DNA of 64,000 nt from Casuarius casuarius (lineage: Eukaryota; Chordata; Aves; Casuariiformes; Casuariidae). Location of the stretch: assembly GCA_003342895.1 (NCBI GenBank), contig PTFA01000012.1, positions 7,302,252 to 7,366,251 of the forward strand, given 5' to 3'. The position numbers and the translations under genes were made by a program. The notes below the pieces were generated by a model. It worked only from the letters and a program-made list of their open reading frames with translations, made no database searches and was not told the DNA's origin. This document shows positions 1 to 12,059 of the stretch, one piece after another (positions within the stretch are counted from its first letter, which is position 1; every line of letters begins with the position of its first letter).

Positions 1-226
1 TCAATGCTATGATCTTTCGTTAGCTCAGACTGATGTTTGCATTCTGCTGATTCTTGATCTTTGCAGGCTGAAGGTGGTATTTGCACAGCAGACATGACAC
101 CTCTTGCATAGGCATTGATTTCCCCTTCAACAGTGGAATCTTGCTGGCATGGATTATATGATCTTTCGGAAAAGCCAATATAGTCGTGGTCAACAACTAT
201 TGCACCTTGTAAGAAGTAATGGTTGT
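1..226 (-). CDS. GIN1: GIN1 coding exon 7 (partial, continues left of the window)
   Basis: The acceptor tttacag/acaacc at 228-227 is followed by an open frame in the phase left by exon 6, through the window edge (residues 429-503). It starts DNHYFLQGAIVVDHDYIG, which resembles the GIN1 tail, then becomes polar and low in conservation. No stop codon is reached. Confidence 0.85.
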
Positions 227-3200
227 CTGTAAAAGAAAAGTAGCTTTTAAAGCAGATCTTTCTAGTTCAGTAAAAGTCATTGATGTACTTAAACACAAAA
301 TGATAGTGAAGTGTTAACTTACTTATCAAAACAATTTCAATAATAAGGCAAGAATGCTTGAGTGACAGCAGTCTGATAATACAGATTTCCTAATTTCACT
401 AAGCATCAAATGTTCAGTTACATCTGGTACATCCACACAATAGTGCTTGCAGTGCTTCATGTTAGCAGTATTTCTTTGCAATGTCAGTAAACTAGCTTGA
501 GGTCTGTCGCAGTCACCTACTGAACCTTAAATGAATGGATATGTAGCTTCTTTTATTCTGTGCACCCCACACAGAAAAAGGTAGCTACTCCAGACTCTTG
601 CTACGAAGTCCCAGGTGTGTGGGGGGGTTTTTTTGTTTTTTTTTTAGAAATTAAGAAACATAAAATTATGAACTTTATGTGTTGAGAACACAGTTTTTTA
701 GAAATTAGAAACAATGATATTGATTGGCACTCTATAGTACTACTGGACATGTCTATCTGATATGTGTTGAAGTGTTTGATTTGTTCCAAGTGAGTTCCAA
801 TAAAATGAAAAAAGTCTGACCTGTCAAATTAGAAATGTAATAGTTAATGCAGGATTAACACTTTCTTGTGTTGGAAGATGATGTTAGGGCCTGTTTTCTT
901 GGGCACATGAGGACCGTAGGGTAAAATGAAGTGTTCCGTTAAATCAGAAGAGCCATTCAGCAGGTAAGTATCTCTGTACGGGGGCTACAAATTCCTTTGA
1001 GATGTAGGTCCAAAGAGGCACCTTTGTGGGAGCAGACTCTGCACTTCTCTGGCTAGGTTTCTCAATAGATGTTTCCTAAATCTGCCTATTTGCACTCCTG
1101 AAACATTTAAGCACTGACCCAGAGTTTAGTATTAAACTAACTCACATTCAAACAAGAAAAATGTTGCCTCAGACAGATGTGTATGTGTGATTTAACCTCT
1201 GTGTATGTGTGTATGTGTCCTGTAACCTCTCTCTAACTATAGAGTTAGCCAGGTAGCAAGTAACCCAGGTTCACTCAGACTGTGAATCTGCAATGCCTGT
1301 ACCAAGAGCTCTGTCAATACATTGACTCAGGCTTCACATTTAGACTAGATTATGGAAAAAAAAAAAAAATCTTGCTACTATTAGCCCTTTCTTACCTTAG
1401 TATCAGTCTTTCTCACCTGCAAAATGAGGACTGCATTTTCAGGCTTTGTCTTCATTGTTCAAAAAAGCAAGACACACACTTTGAAAGTATGACATACAGG
1501 AGATGCCCTGCTTCAAAATCGTATGTGTAAGCAAAGTACTGACAACACTTTTAAATTTGGTAAGCAAGGCCATGACAAATATCCTCACCCAAGATGCACC
1601 TTTTCACATTTATTGCACAGAAAGCACTGCAAATGCTTTCTTCCCATTAAAGGTTGTGCAAAGGGATAGCCAATAGATTGTTAGGCCACAGTAGTAGTTA
1701 TGGTAAATAAGTAACAGACAGAAAAAAATCCACCCTTACTAATATAGAGAAGTCCTCTGTTATAAAGACATGCATGTTTCCTTGTGGATGAAAAAGCTGT
1801 CATTCGCTGCCAGGTTCCCCTTCTTTTATTCAAATGAAATAATGATTGCGTTCTTGAATTCTGTTACGCCATTTGATAAAGGCTGACAATTACTTCAGCA
1901 AAGCCTGGTTTACTTCCCTCCACAATTTAAATATGTATGAACATCAATCTAGATTTTTAAGCTTTGTAAATATTTATAATCCATTGAATTTTCTGCCTGT
2001 ATGAGACAACTAATCTTTAATCACTTGCTGGGAAAGGGGAAGAAAATGTACATTTACTTATAGCTTCTGCAGTAGTTAGTGGTGAACATATTAGACTCTC
2101 ATCCTACAAAGATATCTGGAGTAAACTTTTTTATGCTGTGATTCACTTTACCAAAGTTCTCGTAACAGCTGGAAATTAGAAGTGCTATTTGCATGCATGA
2201 AATCATGCACATAACTTTCTCTTTATGGCTCTGCAATTCTATGAAGAACTGAAAGCCAGAGAGCGATTGTGTAACAGTACAAGTGTTGTCCAGGAGAAAC
2301 GACGTGAAATTGGTGTCTTGGTTGTGTAATCTGCAACGGCGTCTGACAACTTTGCTTCTCCCAATAAGTTCCAGCATTAGTTTTAGCTTTGCAAATACCT
2401 CAGTTTTAAGACATAATGGAAGAGATGACCATCCCAGTACAAATAATACATTTTCAAGAACCAAAGCTAACCACACATGTCACACAGGAGAAAATTGGTC
2501 TACTTTTTTTTTCAAGGATCCTAAACCAAGAAGTAGTTTGTTCTGTGACAGAGGTCTTCCAAACACTGAGTTATTAATTTTTTTCTGCATATCTGAAGCG
2601 ACTTAAAGACAGCATTAGCAGGAAGAAATGGCTGCTATTTTTGGATTTAAATTTTTGATTATATTTGTTTAATTTTGAATTAAAATTATTTTTAAATGAT
2701 TAAAATGTTGATTAAAAATTTGCCACCATTGAAAAAAGAATAGAATGTGTAAGAGAGAGAGGGGCAATTGATTATGTAAGCATTTGGGAATTCCTAGAAA
2801 TCCTACTTCTGAGTGTAACTTTATTTACTCCAGTAAGGAAAGCATATTTACCTTTTCAGTACCACAATTTAAAATCAACTCTTCAAAAATCAGTTCTTTG
2901 AGGTAGTCTTTGCATTTTAAGGTTTTTTTTTTTAAACAACAACAAACTACCCTCCAAAAAAAAAAAAAAGGGAGGGGGGATGTAAACATGCACGATCTGC
3001 ACTAGTCAGACTAAGCGGAAAAAATTAGGTTTCCATTTCACAAGGAAAAAAAAGGTGAATCCTAAAATTTTTCTCCCACCTACACCAAGCCAGGAACAAA
3101 ATCAGGAAACAGTCTTTGCATACTGTTCAGGCTAGCTCTACTTTTAGCATGTTTTTACCAGCCAGCACGAATAGGGCCAAACCACATAGTAGAAGCAACT

Positions 3201-6200
3201 TTAATGGAAGCTATTTTTAAAGAGACTTTAAACACGATTCATTAGCTCTGCTCTGCATAGGTTTCAAGCTAGTCACGCTCACTGTTCTCCTTATGAGATT
3301 AGGTTATTATCCTGTGTCCCTGTAATTCACACTGGTGAGTGATACTTGTTCACCATCATAACCTCACCTAATATATGACAGAAAAGTTAAATATATATAT
3401 TTATACACACACAAACATGCATACCTTTTTCACTGGACCCTCTTATGTATGGCTTAAGGTGAGACATTTTGATGGGTCTTTTCAGCCTGGATCCCGTGGC
3501 ATCTCTTAATATTGCACAGCCATTATCTGTGATATAATCTATAATGCAAGGACCAACCCATTCTGACTGGAAACGACCATCCTTCCACCAGTTTTTTCTT
3601 TGTCTGAGGACTTCATGCCCAACTTTAAGGCGAAGGGGATTTAACTGTTTTGGCTTCCTTTTGACAGTAATCTTGTTTCTGGTTTTCTGTTCATCTGACG
3701 TGATTTTCACTATCTGCGAGAAGAAACAAATGAATTGCATTTCCTTTTCCTAAGAGCCACCATGTATTTTCCTAACATTGAATAACAATGCAGAAACATA
3801 ACACTAAAAGTCTTTGGATATGTGTAATTCATAGCATGTAAAACTGAAAAGTTTTCAAGAAACTGATTTTATCTATTTTCATGTTCTAAATCAACACTCC
3901 ACAGGCAACGGTTTTAAACCTCCTTTGACAGCAGACCTCTAAGCCAAACGTGAACATCCTGGCAAAAGGAGAAAACCTTCCGTTTTCTTGTCTAGGCCTT
4001 CCACATACACATGTGCATGTGTACACTGGGATCCAGGGATCAGACGGTGAGAAAAAAACCCTCACTGTTCTAACAGGTTTGTTTCACTTCACATTTCAAA
4101 TCTTTCCACCTGATGTCTCTCCAGTCTTCTTGCCAATAACATTAGAATATATAATATTTACCTGGCAGTCCGAGGTCTTCTCTTCCTCTAGTGCTTGACT
4201 GGCTTTTTTAGTTGCTTCAAATATTTTGGCGAACATACTGTCTTCTCCTTCCACGCACACATTTGTTGACTCAACCACATATGGGTTACGATTAAACATT
4301 TGGAAATACGGGATGCTTTGATCTGGCTCCTATTTAAGTGGGGAGCAAAAAGCAAGCACATTTAGCATACAGCTTTGCAGGTACTTTTGGGGACTTCAGT
4401 CCCAACCTCATCAAAAGAGGAAGAGCCTTCACATACCACATTAGTCAAATTAAAAGCATAGGCAATAGCAGATAAATGTTCATCCCAATCATTTGGATGC
4501 TCTGTGCAGTGCTTGTTAAGGAAAGCTTTGATTGTCTTGCATGTTCTTTCATTTACATCATCTGTCTGAGGATAAGACAATACTATTTGTTTCATTCCAA
4601 AGAGCGCAAACAGTTCTTTGTTTATCTTTAAAAATAAAAGAAGAACATAATTATTGAATGTTTCCCTGTTCTGTATCACAGTTCTAGTAAACAAGTTCAG
4701 TACTGCTTTCCACTACTCTATTGAGAACACGGTGATTGAGCAAAAGTCTTATATGCAAATACCCACATAACAGTCCAAATTTAAGAGTGAAAATACGGCT
4801 TAGGAGCAGCAATTGATGGTTTCTAAACACAGTTTTGCCACTCAGTTTGTCATCACCTCCATATCGTAATCTCTTCTATTGCTATTTCATCATCTTTGAG
4901 AGGACTAAGCGTAAAGTTCTTCAGAATCACTACGTCTTAGGGTATTTTTGACATTGGTTTGTCTATTATATGGGCCAATATAATATGAATGGATGAAGTA
5001 CAGCAAAGTGTTCGAGAGTGAAAGCCTGTGCCCGTTCTACTGAGTGACAAAACCTGGACTATGGCCTTTGAGAAGTTATTTTGCTTTTATTCTTCATGCA
5101 ATGAATACATCCCTGAGGAATGGTAAACAATGTTACAATTACAAATAATTGGTTTGTCATTTTTATGTTGACTTTAATTATTTTTTAAAAGGAAAAAAGA
5201 TTCACATACTGTACTTAGTTTTAAAAAAAAATTCTTCAAGAATGGCCTAAAATGTAAAGTTAATACAAGCAAAACTGTACTTTTCTTGAGAAAAAGAGAT
5301 CATCCAAGTAAAACTTACCTGATGAACAAGCTCTTTCCCTTGATCAATAGGCATTTTTTGAGGTGGTCCATATAAGAAAAACACACTTATGATTGCCTTT
5401 GCTATTTCAGCTGCCGAAGTATCATACAATGGCAGGATAACAGTCCATTTTGTGAACAAATCTGTCATGATAATGATGTACATGTGGCTTCTGTTGGTTG
5501 CATTAAAAGGTCCTATTAGGTCTATAGTAACTGCCGCCCAGGGGTCCTCTGCTTTGATAGGGTGTGATTTGGGTGCTGTGATGGTTGTATTCTTTGCCAC
5601 TTGGCAATGCTGGCAAGCATACACCTAGTGCAGAAACCAGGGAAGAAGCTCTCAGTAAAGAGTAATGGTGCGGGTTTAAAACAGTCAATAGGATAATAAT
5701 ATAAATCCCCATTATTCCTCTGTAAGTCAGGTCAGATTTGGCTATACTGAACAAATTAATTTTAGCATTTTTTGTTATGATTATTTTTTACCCTTAGATT
5801 TTCCAGCCCCAGGATAAAAAAAAACAAACCAAACCAACCGAACAACAGCAAAAGCCAGGAGAAGGAGACACACAGGAGTTTGTAGCTGAGCTCTCCTCAT
5901 TCTGAAAGCACTGTGCTCTTTCAAGTCCACAGCATAGATTTATATCCTTTACCATAGGTAAATATCAAAGGCATTACACAGCAATTGGGGATCAGAAGAG
6001 GAAAGTCCTAATCATTCCCATACTTTAGTTCTACTCTATATGGTGTGGCTGACAAGCATTGGTGGTATGCACAGAAATCTGCAGACTCGCTTTATATACA
6101 GGACAGGTCCTCTTTGCCCAAGTCTGACCTGAAAGCCAAGATTCATTTTCAGTGCAGGTTACTGTTGCAGAGAGAATCCAGATTTTCAGGTGATGCACCA

Positions 6201-8387
6201 TCTGATAGCAACAACAACTTGGCCACAAAGGACAGTATTTACACACATTTTGTTCAGGGATCAGATTATGCCCAGGGAGTATGTCAATGTATCTTCGGAT
6301 GAAAGAGGAAAAGGAACTATCCCAAGCAGTTATTTGTTTGATAGTTTTTCCCAAGCATACTTAATTCAAAGGCAGGGACACAGTTTTTGTCTTTGTATCT
6401 GCCAGTCACCATTCTGGCCAGCTGTACACATTGGGGATGGTAAACTGAATCCTAACAAAGATATGTAAGAGGCCATGCAGGAGAAATCCCTCTCAAAGAC
6501 CAAATGTGCCCTGTGCACTGAAGGGCAGTATGACTCCTCCCTGCTGGATAGTGTATAGCAATGTGCAAGGTGCATGGTCAAACAGTAAAAGGAAAAAATA
6601 GGAAGCACCATGAATTGGCAAGACAACCATTTAAAAATTGATTGTAAACTTGTGTTTCCTCATTACTGAGTGGTAAAGGTGCTTGCTGTATCAAAGCCAA
6701 ACCCACAATATATGATTCTGTGTATCTATCCATGACTCAGTTTCTAACAAAGTGTTTAATTGCTCATAACTTAAGGAAAATATTTTAAAAACCTCTCCTG
6801 CTGACTATACATGTTGGCTTGAAACACTGATCTGGGGTGTGGTTTTCAAAACCCCTGCATGACTCAGTAAAAGCCAGTGGAGTTCAGACTGTTCAAAATG
6901 TACAAATACTTATATGCTTAAGCTGTTCTTTTTCCTGATGAGATTTGTGTTCCTACGTCCCTCAGGAGCTTCTGTAAACGAATGTTAGGTAAAGCATGAC
7001 TTCGGTATTTTTGTGTCACCCAAGAGAAATGAATCTTGTGGAAGAATCACAAAATGTTTATAACAAAGAATACATTAAAAAATATCCTGTAGCTATGAGC
7101 CCATACCCACTGTTTGACATCATTTGTTACAGAGGTCCAGTAGTAATTAGATTCCACTAAAGTCAGTGTCCTTGATATGCCATGATGAGTGCCTGCAGCA
7201 TTTTCATGGCATTTCTCAAGCACCTTTTTCTTCTCTTCATCTGAAAGAATTACCAAGCGCATTTGTTTTCTGTCTTTTCCAACATAGAACAATTTATTTT
7301 CTGAAAGGAAAAAGAAAATACCAATAAATTATATACTAGCACTTAGTCTTTTGCAGTTGTTTAGTTTACTAAAACATTGGGCACAATTCAGTATGTATTT
7401 TTCAAATGTACTTTATTTTTTATTTTGTGCAAAAATAGTGTCTTTGTTTACAAATATTGTAATTATTTCTTCCCTAGGACCATTTGTTTACAAGTTTATT
7501 AACCTGGATACGAGGCAATCAAGCTGTCACCAGGGTAAGTCAGAAGGCAGACTGTGTTCCCATGGGAAGTCGCACTGAAACACAAGCTAATGCTGGGGGC
7601 GGCAGGGGGAGAGGGAGTACTAAGTGTTGTAAGACGAAGCATGTTGCCTGCCTGTGAGCAACCTCACTTTGTGATCCATAGCCTTAATTCCTCCCTGCCT
7701 TCTCCCTGTGCAAGTCTGGAAGGTTTGCTGAGGCTGAAAAAGGAGAGCTGACCAAAGACTGACACACTTCAAACTGTCTTCACAGGGCTGCAACACAACC
7801 GGGCAGGGCAGGGAGACTCGGAGGTGACGGAAGCAGGACAGATGGCAAAGCCATCCTTGCGTCTGCGTCCAGCTGCACACAGAGCGCCCCAGACTGGGCC
7901 GACCTTTCCTCGCCTATCGCTGCAGATCAGCGCTCCTCTTTTTGAAGTCCTTGAATCAGGGAGTCCAACTGCTACGTGCTGCCCCAGTATCTAAAACAAG
8001 GTTTGGCCTTCAGATGGATACATAAATCCTTCTGCTAAGGGCTAAAGCAGACTGAGCTTCTATTTCTGCAAACATTGTTATATATTAACAAGGGATAGGC
8101 AGCGGTGTTTGTTTTATAGAGCATGTGTACAAAGATCAGAGAGTATGCTGCAGAGCAAGACACCTTTTTGCTTTTTTTAATATCAGCAAGTCTTCACCTA
8201 AAGATCCATTTTCCAAAGTAGATTGAGAGAATATCTTTTACCTTTGAAAAGAAATTTTTTGGCTGCTCTTCTGATTCCACTTCTTTCACTTGATAACGTT
8301 GTGGGATGATACTCCCCTGTCCGTTTGTAGTACGCAATCTGTTTCAGGTGGAGCCCACCATTTTTCCCGCTCCGGACCATCGCTCAC
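1..8387 (-). CDS. GIN1: GIN1, domesticated gypsy-type integrase gene (3' end cut by window edge)
   Basis: Gene-level entry. Seven coding exons at 8242-8387, 7107-7300, 5319-5624, 4437-4625, 4162-4329, 3425-3713 and 1-226 (read right to left) join in one frame for 503 codons, against about 522 in human, so only the last few tens of residues are missing. The layout is that of a gypsy/Ty3 integrase: an HHCC zinc-binding region (H78, H85, C115, C118), an RNase H-like core with acidic residues D146, D205 and E239, and a C-terminal GPY/F-like module (W384-V-G-P). The family is known as a single-copy vertebrate host gene derived from an LTR retrotransposon. Its cellular role is not established and I infer none. 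The many introns and intact frame argue against a recent retroelement. It lies head to head with PPIP5K2, as in human. The start codon was chosen because it opens the family's conserved N-terminus seven bases after a splice acceptor. Confidence 0.93.
227..3424 (-). other. GIN1 intron between exons 6 and 7
   Basis: 3.2 kb of AT-rich sequence. It contains CA/TG-rich tracts (1183-1222, 3390-3416), short A and T runs and a stretch open on both strands (2099-2606) that resembles no family I know. No mobile element recognised. Confidence 0.75.
3425..3713 (-). CDS. GIN1: GIN1 coding exon 6 (GPY/F-like C-terminal module)
   Basis: Residues 333-429. Holds LKVGHEVLRQRKNWWKDG, EWVGPCIIDYI and IKMSHLKPYI, the small beta-rich module found after gypsy-type integrase cores (GPC here in place of GPY/F, residues 386-388). 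Acceptor cgcag/atagtg, donor aaaaag/gtatgc. Confidence 0.93.
4162..4329 (-). CDS. GIN1: GIN1 coding exon 5
   Basis: Residues 277-332, beginning EPDQSIPYFQMFNRNPY, the end of the integrase core, followed by a charged linker rich in E and K. Exactly 56 codons. Acceptor aaatag/gagcca, donor ccag/gtaaat. The intron separating it from exon 4 is only 107 bases. Confidence 0.9.
4437..4625 (-). CDS. GIN1: GIN1 coding exon 4 (catalytic-core end)
   Basis: Residues 214-276. It contains ELFALFGMKQIVLSY, the acidic cluster ending at E239 (DDVNE), and the TIKAFLNKHC and HPNDWDEHL blocks of the integrase core. Acceptor ttaaag/ataaac. The chosen donor is aatgtg/gtatgt, because the next exon then restores the conserved reading ...TNV-EPDQS. 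Confidence 0.9.
4626..5318 (-). other. GIN1 intron between exons 3 and 4
   Basis: 693 bases of AT-rich intron. Nothing recognised. The 448-base intron at 3714-4161 is equally plain. Confidence 0.75.
5319..5624 (-). CDS. GIN1: GIN1 coding exon 3 (cysteine pair and catalytic-core start)
   Basis: Residues 112-213. It begins VYACQHCQVAK, giving C115 and C118 of the HHCC motif. The first core aspartate is D146 (TIDLIGPF) and the second D205 (PIDQGK), each at the position expected for an RNase H-fold integrase. Acceptor ctag/gtgtat, donor cag/gtaagt. Confidence 0.93.
5625..7106 (-). other. GIN1 intron between exons 2 and 3
   Basis: 1.5 kb. The middle (about 5.87-6.63 kb) is less AT-rich and open in short stretches on both strands, but the translations are not recognisable. 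Confidence 0.7.
7107..7300 (-). CDS. GIN1: GIN1 coding exon 2 (zinc-binding region, first half)
   Basis: Residues 47-111. The acceptor is cctttcag/aaaa and the donor tgg/gtatgg. It holds the histidine half of the integrase HHCC motif (C77-H78 ... T84-H85-H86-G87) and the typical SNYYWTSVTNDVKQW stretch that leads to the cysteine pair in the next exon. Confidence 0.92.
7301..8241 (-). other. GIN1 intron between exons 1 and 2
   Basis: 941 bases. The part from about 7.55 to 7.92 kb is GC-richer, with purine-rich runs. No gene or element recognised. Confidence 0.7.
8242..8387 (-). CDS. GIN1: GIN1 coding exon 1 (start codon at 8380-8378)
   Basis: Codes for residues 1-46 plus one base. The protein opens MVRSGKNGGLHLKQIAYYK, a conserved GIN1 N-terminus. 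Seven bases of 5' UTR (8387-8381) precede the ATG after an AG acceptor at 8389-8388, so the cap-proximal exon lies further upstream. The GT donor is at 8241-8240 in the context aaag/gtaaaa. Confidence 0.9.
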
Positions 8388-8395
8388 CTGAACAA

Positions 8396-8431
8396 TACAC
8401 ACAGTATGTTAAATACACACAGTATGTTAGA
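8396..8431. repeat. 18-base direct repeat, two copies
   Basis: tacacacagtatgtta is repeated with an 18-base period just upstream of the GIN1 start exon, overlapping its likely branch/pyrimidine region. Confidence 0.85.
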
Positions 8432-8639
8432 TGAAGCAATGGCCACAGCAGCACAGCTTCAGTTTTTACTGGCTCCTCTGTAGTTCAGAGAGAAGCATCC
8501 TGATAACGTAGCACATTCCCTAATCTAATTGAGCTCTCCTTTCCCAAACCCTAGGTCAGCTATATTTTAATCCCATGCATAGATCCACGTGCTTTTAAGC
8601 TTTCTGCATCTGAGAGGATATTACACCAGCCACTGCGAT

Positions 8640-9070
8640 GCTCTCGCTACCCCCAGGCTATCCTCAGCGCAGCCGATGAGCGTACAGTGCTCCGCTCAGC
8701 ACATACAGACTGCGGTGCAGATCAGGTCAGCCCGGAGGCAAGGCAGTCTCTGAGAAAGACTGCCTGCAACACTCGCACGTGGGAAGTAAAGCGTGTTTAG
8801 CCAGTCCAGGTGCAGCATTACACCGACGGAGTTGCAGCGCTCCCAAAGCCCGCTCCGTCCCTGCTGCTCTGGGGCCTCTGCACTGTGCTCGGCTAAGTGG
8901 GACACACGTACCTCGCGCGGAGTCCAGGCACGGACCCCAGCACCACACATGCTTGCTAAACCCGGACTTTTCTTCTAGCGTCACCTTGTGAAAGCTGTGA
9001 CCTGCCACCATAAGAGCAGCTGAACTAGCACAGACATCCTCCCCCCACGCGCCCCTAATACATCCCTTTT
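8640..9070. promoter_or_regulatory. Secondary CpG-rich patch upstream of GIN1
   Basis: About two dozen CpG dinucleotides in 430 bases, against a CpG-poor background, with a perfect E-box CACGTG at 8776-8781. It sits 250-700 bases upstream of the GIN1 start exon, so it may hold an alternative promoter or first exon. The overlapping ORFs on both strands are typical of GC-rich DNA and were not called as genes. Confidence 0.45.
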
Positions 9071-11951
9071 GATGTCCCAACCTGGAAGCGTTCTGCTTTA
9101 CTCCATTTTTATTGGCCATTATGTCATGCTATTACCCTGTTCTTAATTCACTTCCAAACACAACTAAGATCCGCTGCATATAATCAGTCTCTCCAGCTGT
9201 ATACAGACTCAAATTCGTCAACTTATATTTTAACATTTCTAAGCAATGAGGTCTTCCGCTGTATTCTTTGGAGAGGAAAAAAGTTACCAGAGACAAAAAA
9301 AAATTGTTCTTCCTGTCTTAAGCAGTTGGATAGCTCCCAAACATAGGTGTTTGGGAGATTAGATGTGTCCAAACAGTCATTCTGATGGAAAAAAAACACA
9401 TAAATAAGAGAAAAGTAACTCCCCAGATGGAGACTACCACAGAAATTTATTTTGTTCATTAATTCGTCTGGCAATTAGATTCTGAAATCCCAAACCAGAT
9501 TCTGCATTTAAGGTAAGAATTAATTGGGCTCACTTCCCTGATTACAATAATAAACTAAAATGTCATTAGTAAAGTGCATCATTAGCGTAGGAAAAGCTTG
9601 GGTCTGGAAGTAATAGCTTCAGAATAATTACCAATTAATGACAAGCAACAGACAGAAATATTCACGCAGGCGCCATCAATATTTCAATATTTCGGTGATT
9701 TTTTTTCTTTTTTCTTTAAATCTGCTCCAGCAGCAATGAACACACAGATGGAATAGCAGTTTGATCTTGCTCTAATTGACTTCTGCAAGAGCAAGATCAG
9801 GCTTGGAGACTGACATCTCATAATTTCTTAATGAATGCTGGTCATCCACAGCATTAAGCAAATTTCCCCCTTATCCTTGCAATGTCCCAAAATTAGACAA
9901 TGTGACAACACATAGCCTGCTAGAAAGAATAATCAGTATGTTTGCCATGTCTGCTAAGTGGCATATGATTATGGGGAAATGACAGTATCCAGGCACTCTG
10001 AAACCCGTATCGTTTCATTATATGCCAATACTATTTGAACACTAAGCGTGTAAATCAGGATGTTTATTTTTTAGCTTACAGATTCTAACCTGCCTTTATT
10101 AAACTGGGGGTGGGGAAGGGGTAAATAGCTCTATATTGATTATGACTGCTTGAACATTTACTCTATTTTTCCCAGGGGAAGAAAAAAAAAATCAAATGTT
10201 ATGTGTATTTTCTGCTAGTGTTATTTATAGGATATCATATTCTAGCAGGGCTAAACATCACTTTGTTATCAATGTCAAATGCATGCGAGGAACTTCACAG
10301 TTCTAAGAAAGACGAGACCTTTGCTCCACAAAATATCTAATTCTGCACAAGTAAGACCTGGCTTTCACAAACAACCAAGTCCCTTGTCATACAACATTAC
10401 AATTTTATTTTAAAGCAAAAGCAAAACTCTCACAGACCAGAGAACTGGCACACATAAGCTTTTTACCACTGCATTCTTCTACACCAGGAAAGAGGGTACG
10501 TCAGCACAGGAAAGGAGCAGAGCCAGAACATAATCCTGTTTCTGGGGATCTCGACTGGTACAGTGGCTTCTTGGAAGTTTTTAATCTGGTAGTAGGAGCC
10601 AAAGCAATTGACCAAGTTGCTGATTTGATAACTAACAGCAAGGAAGAAGGTTAGGCTACCATGATAAAGTTATTTATCCTGTTTTTGTAAAGCAGTTGAT
10701 TAACTAGCATTTCTGACAGCACAAGAGTATGGGGGAAGAGCAGTTAAGATATTCTGTACATCAGGGACAGGCATTCAAGCTTCACTCAGCGTTTCTGCCA
10801 AAGGCCAGCCCTGCAGTTACCCAGGCACGGCTGGAAGTCAGGATTGGCAATATGTTACCACTGCTTTTCCTGGCTGTGGAAACTTGGGTGTCTTAACCAT
10901 CAGGATGATGGACTGTTTTGGCCTGACATAGACTTTCACATATGGCGAGAAAATAAGATGTGCCAGAGCAAAGCAGCCTTTATTCTTTCAGTGGTTTTTT
11001 TACTCATCATGTATATCTTGCCACAGGCCGTGCATGTTCTGCATGTAGTACATGGTTATTGGTAACAAATATTCTAACAAAATGAGGTTGCACAACAGTA
11101 AGATACATCAGAGTGGGACCACAGTGCTTATACTTCAGCTAAACGGGGATTCTGCCCTCATGCCAGTAATGGCAGTTTCCATCACAGGACATTTGGAAGC
11201 ACGTGCACTAGCTGATGAAGGAAGAACACACTATCCACGTACATTTAGCCTATTCAGTAAAATCCTGACCCAGCAAACTGGTAAGTGCTTCAATACGCTG
11301 CTAGATTGATGCCCAGAAGGAAAACACTACATGAGTTTCCTTCCTGGATATTTCTTATGTTTTTTTTTTATTATTTCAATCTTCAAGTATTTTTTTTGGC
11401 CTCATCTTTTTAAAAATTTCTGAAGACAACAAATTACATTATTTCCCATTTTTGTTATTTTAGAATAAACCATGTTACTTCAGATCAATCATGTGCTGCT
11501 ATTAGCAATCATAACCATAGCATATACTCTCTAAAACTCGAAGAATTTTAGAGTCAGCAAACAAGTCTTCAATGCCTTTGAAATAGGGAAAGACTACATT
11601 GTATTACAGATGAAATATTTGGGTAATGAAACAAACGTCTATATAAGCAGCGCTCCTTTTGCTCAGCAGAAGCAGTCACACCTAGTGATGTTTATTTTTC
11701 TTTTTACTGCCCTTTTTTAATACACTCACAACTGCAAATCTCTTTAGTCCAGCTTTTGAACCCTTCCTCTTCCTCATTGTGCAATTCCTACCAGAGGAAT
11801 TCCCCATATTCTTGAATATATCTTTTAAAAGCCAAGTGTCCAGACACTCAGTAAGTAACACAGACACCACTGCTAACGTCCCTCACTAGGTTTTACAGCA
11901 GGCGGCCTCGCCCGGCCCTGCCCCGCCCCACCACGCCCCGCCGCCGCCAGG

Positions 11952-11976
11952 ACTACAGCCCCCAGCATGCACCGCG
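11952..11976 (+). promoter_or_regulatory. ZNF143-type (SBS) binding site
   Basis: Reads ACTACA followed by a C-rich spacer, then CCCAGCATGC and ACCGCG. This matches the long ZNF143/Staf promoter motif (ACTACAnnTCCCAGnATGC plus a GCG tail) at nearly every informative base. Confidence 0.75.
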
Positions 11977-12047
11977 CCCCCCGAGCCACCAACCAGCCCG
12001 CGGGCGAAAGCGCACGCGCTGACGTGCGTCTCCAGGGCGGCATAATC

Positions 12048-12058
12048 TGCGCATGCGC
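12048..12058. promoter_or_regulatory. NRF-1 binding site
   Basis: TGCGCATGCGC is a perfect NRF-1 palindrome, about 75 bases from the ZNF143-type site inside the CpG island. Confidence 0.75.
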
Positions 12059-12059
12059 C

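Larger units (their letters stand above)
8388..11888. other. Region between GIN1 start exon and the main CpG island
   Basis: About 3.5 kb, presumably the first GIN1 intron. It holds an 18-base tandem duplication at 8396-8431 and a CpG-rich patch at 8640-9070. The rest is ordinary AT-rich sequence with no recognised gene. Confidence 0.6.

Noticed and set aside
2099..2606. ORFs on both strands in the last GIN1 intron
   Set aside because: The two overlap on opposite strands, and neither translation resembles a known family.
3425..7300. Active or recent LTR retrotransposon, suggested by the integrase-like frames
   Set aside because: The frames are exons with conserved splice sites in a known host gene; no LTRs, gag, protease or reverse transcriptase are present.
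8727..9119. 130-codon minus-strand ORF
   Set aside because: It lies in a CpG-rich patch with open frames on both strands and no recognisable domain.
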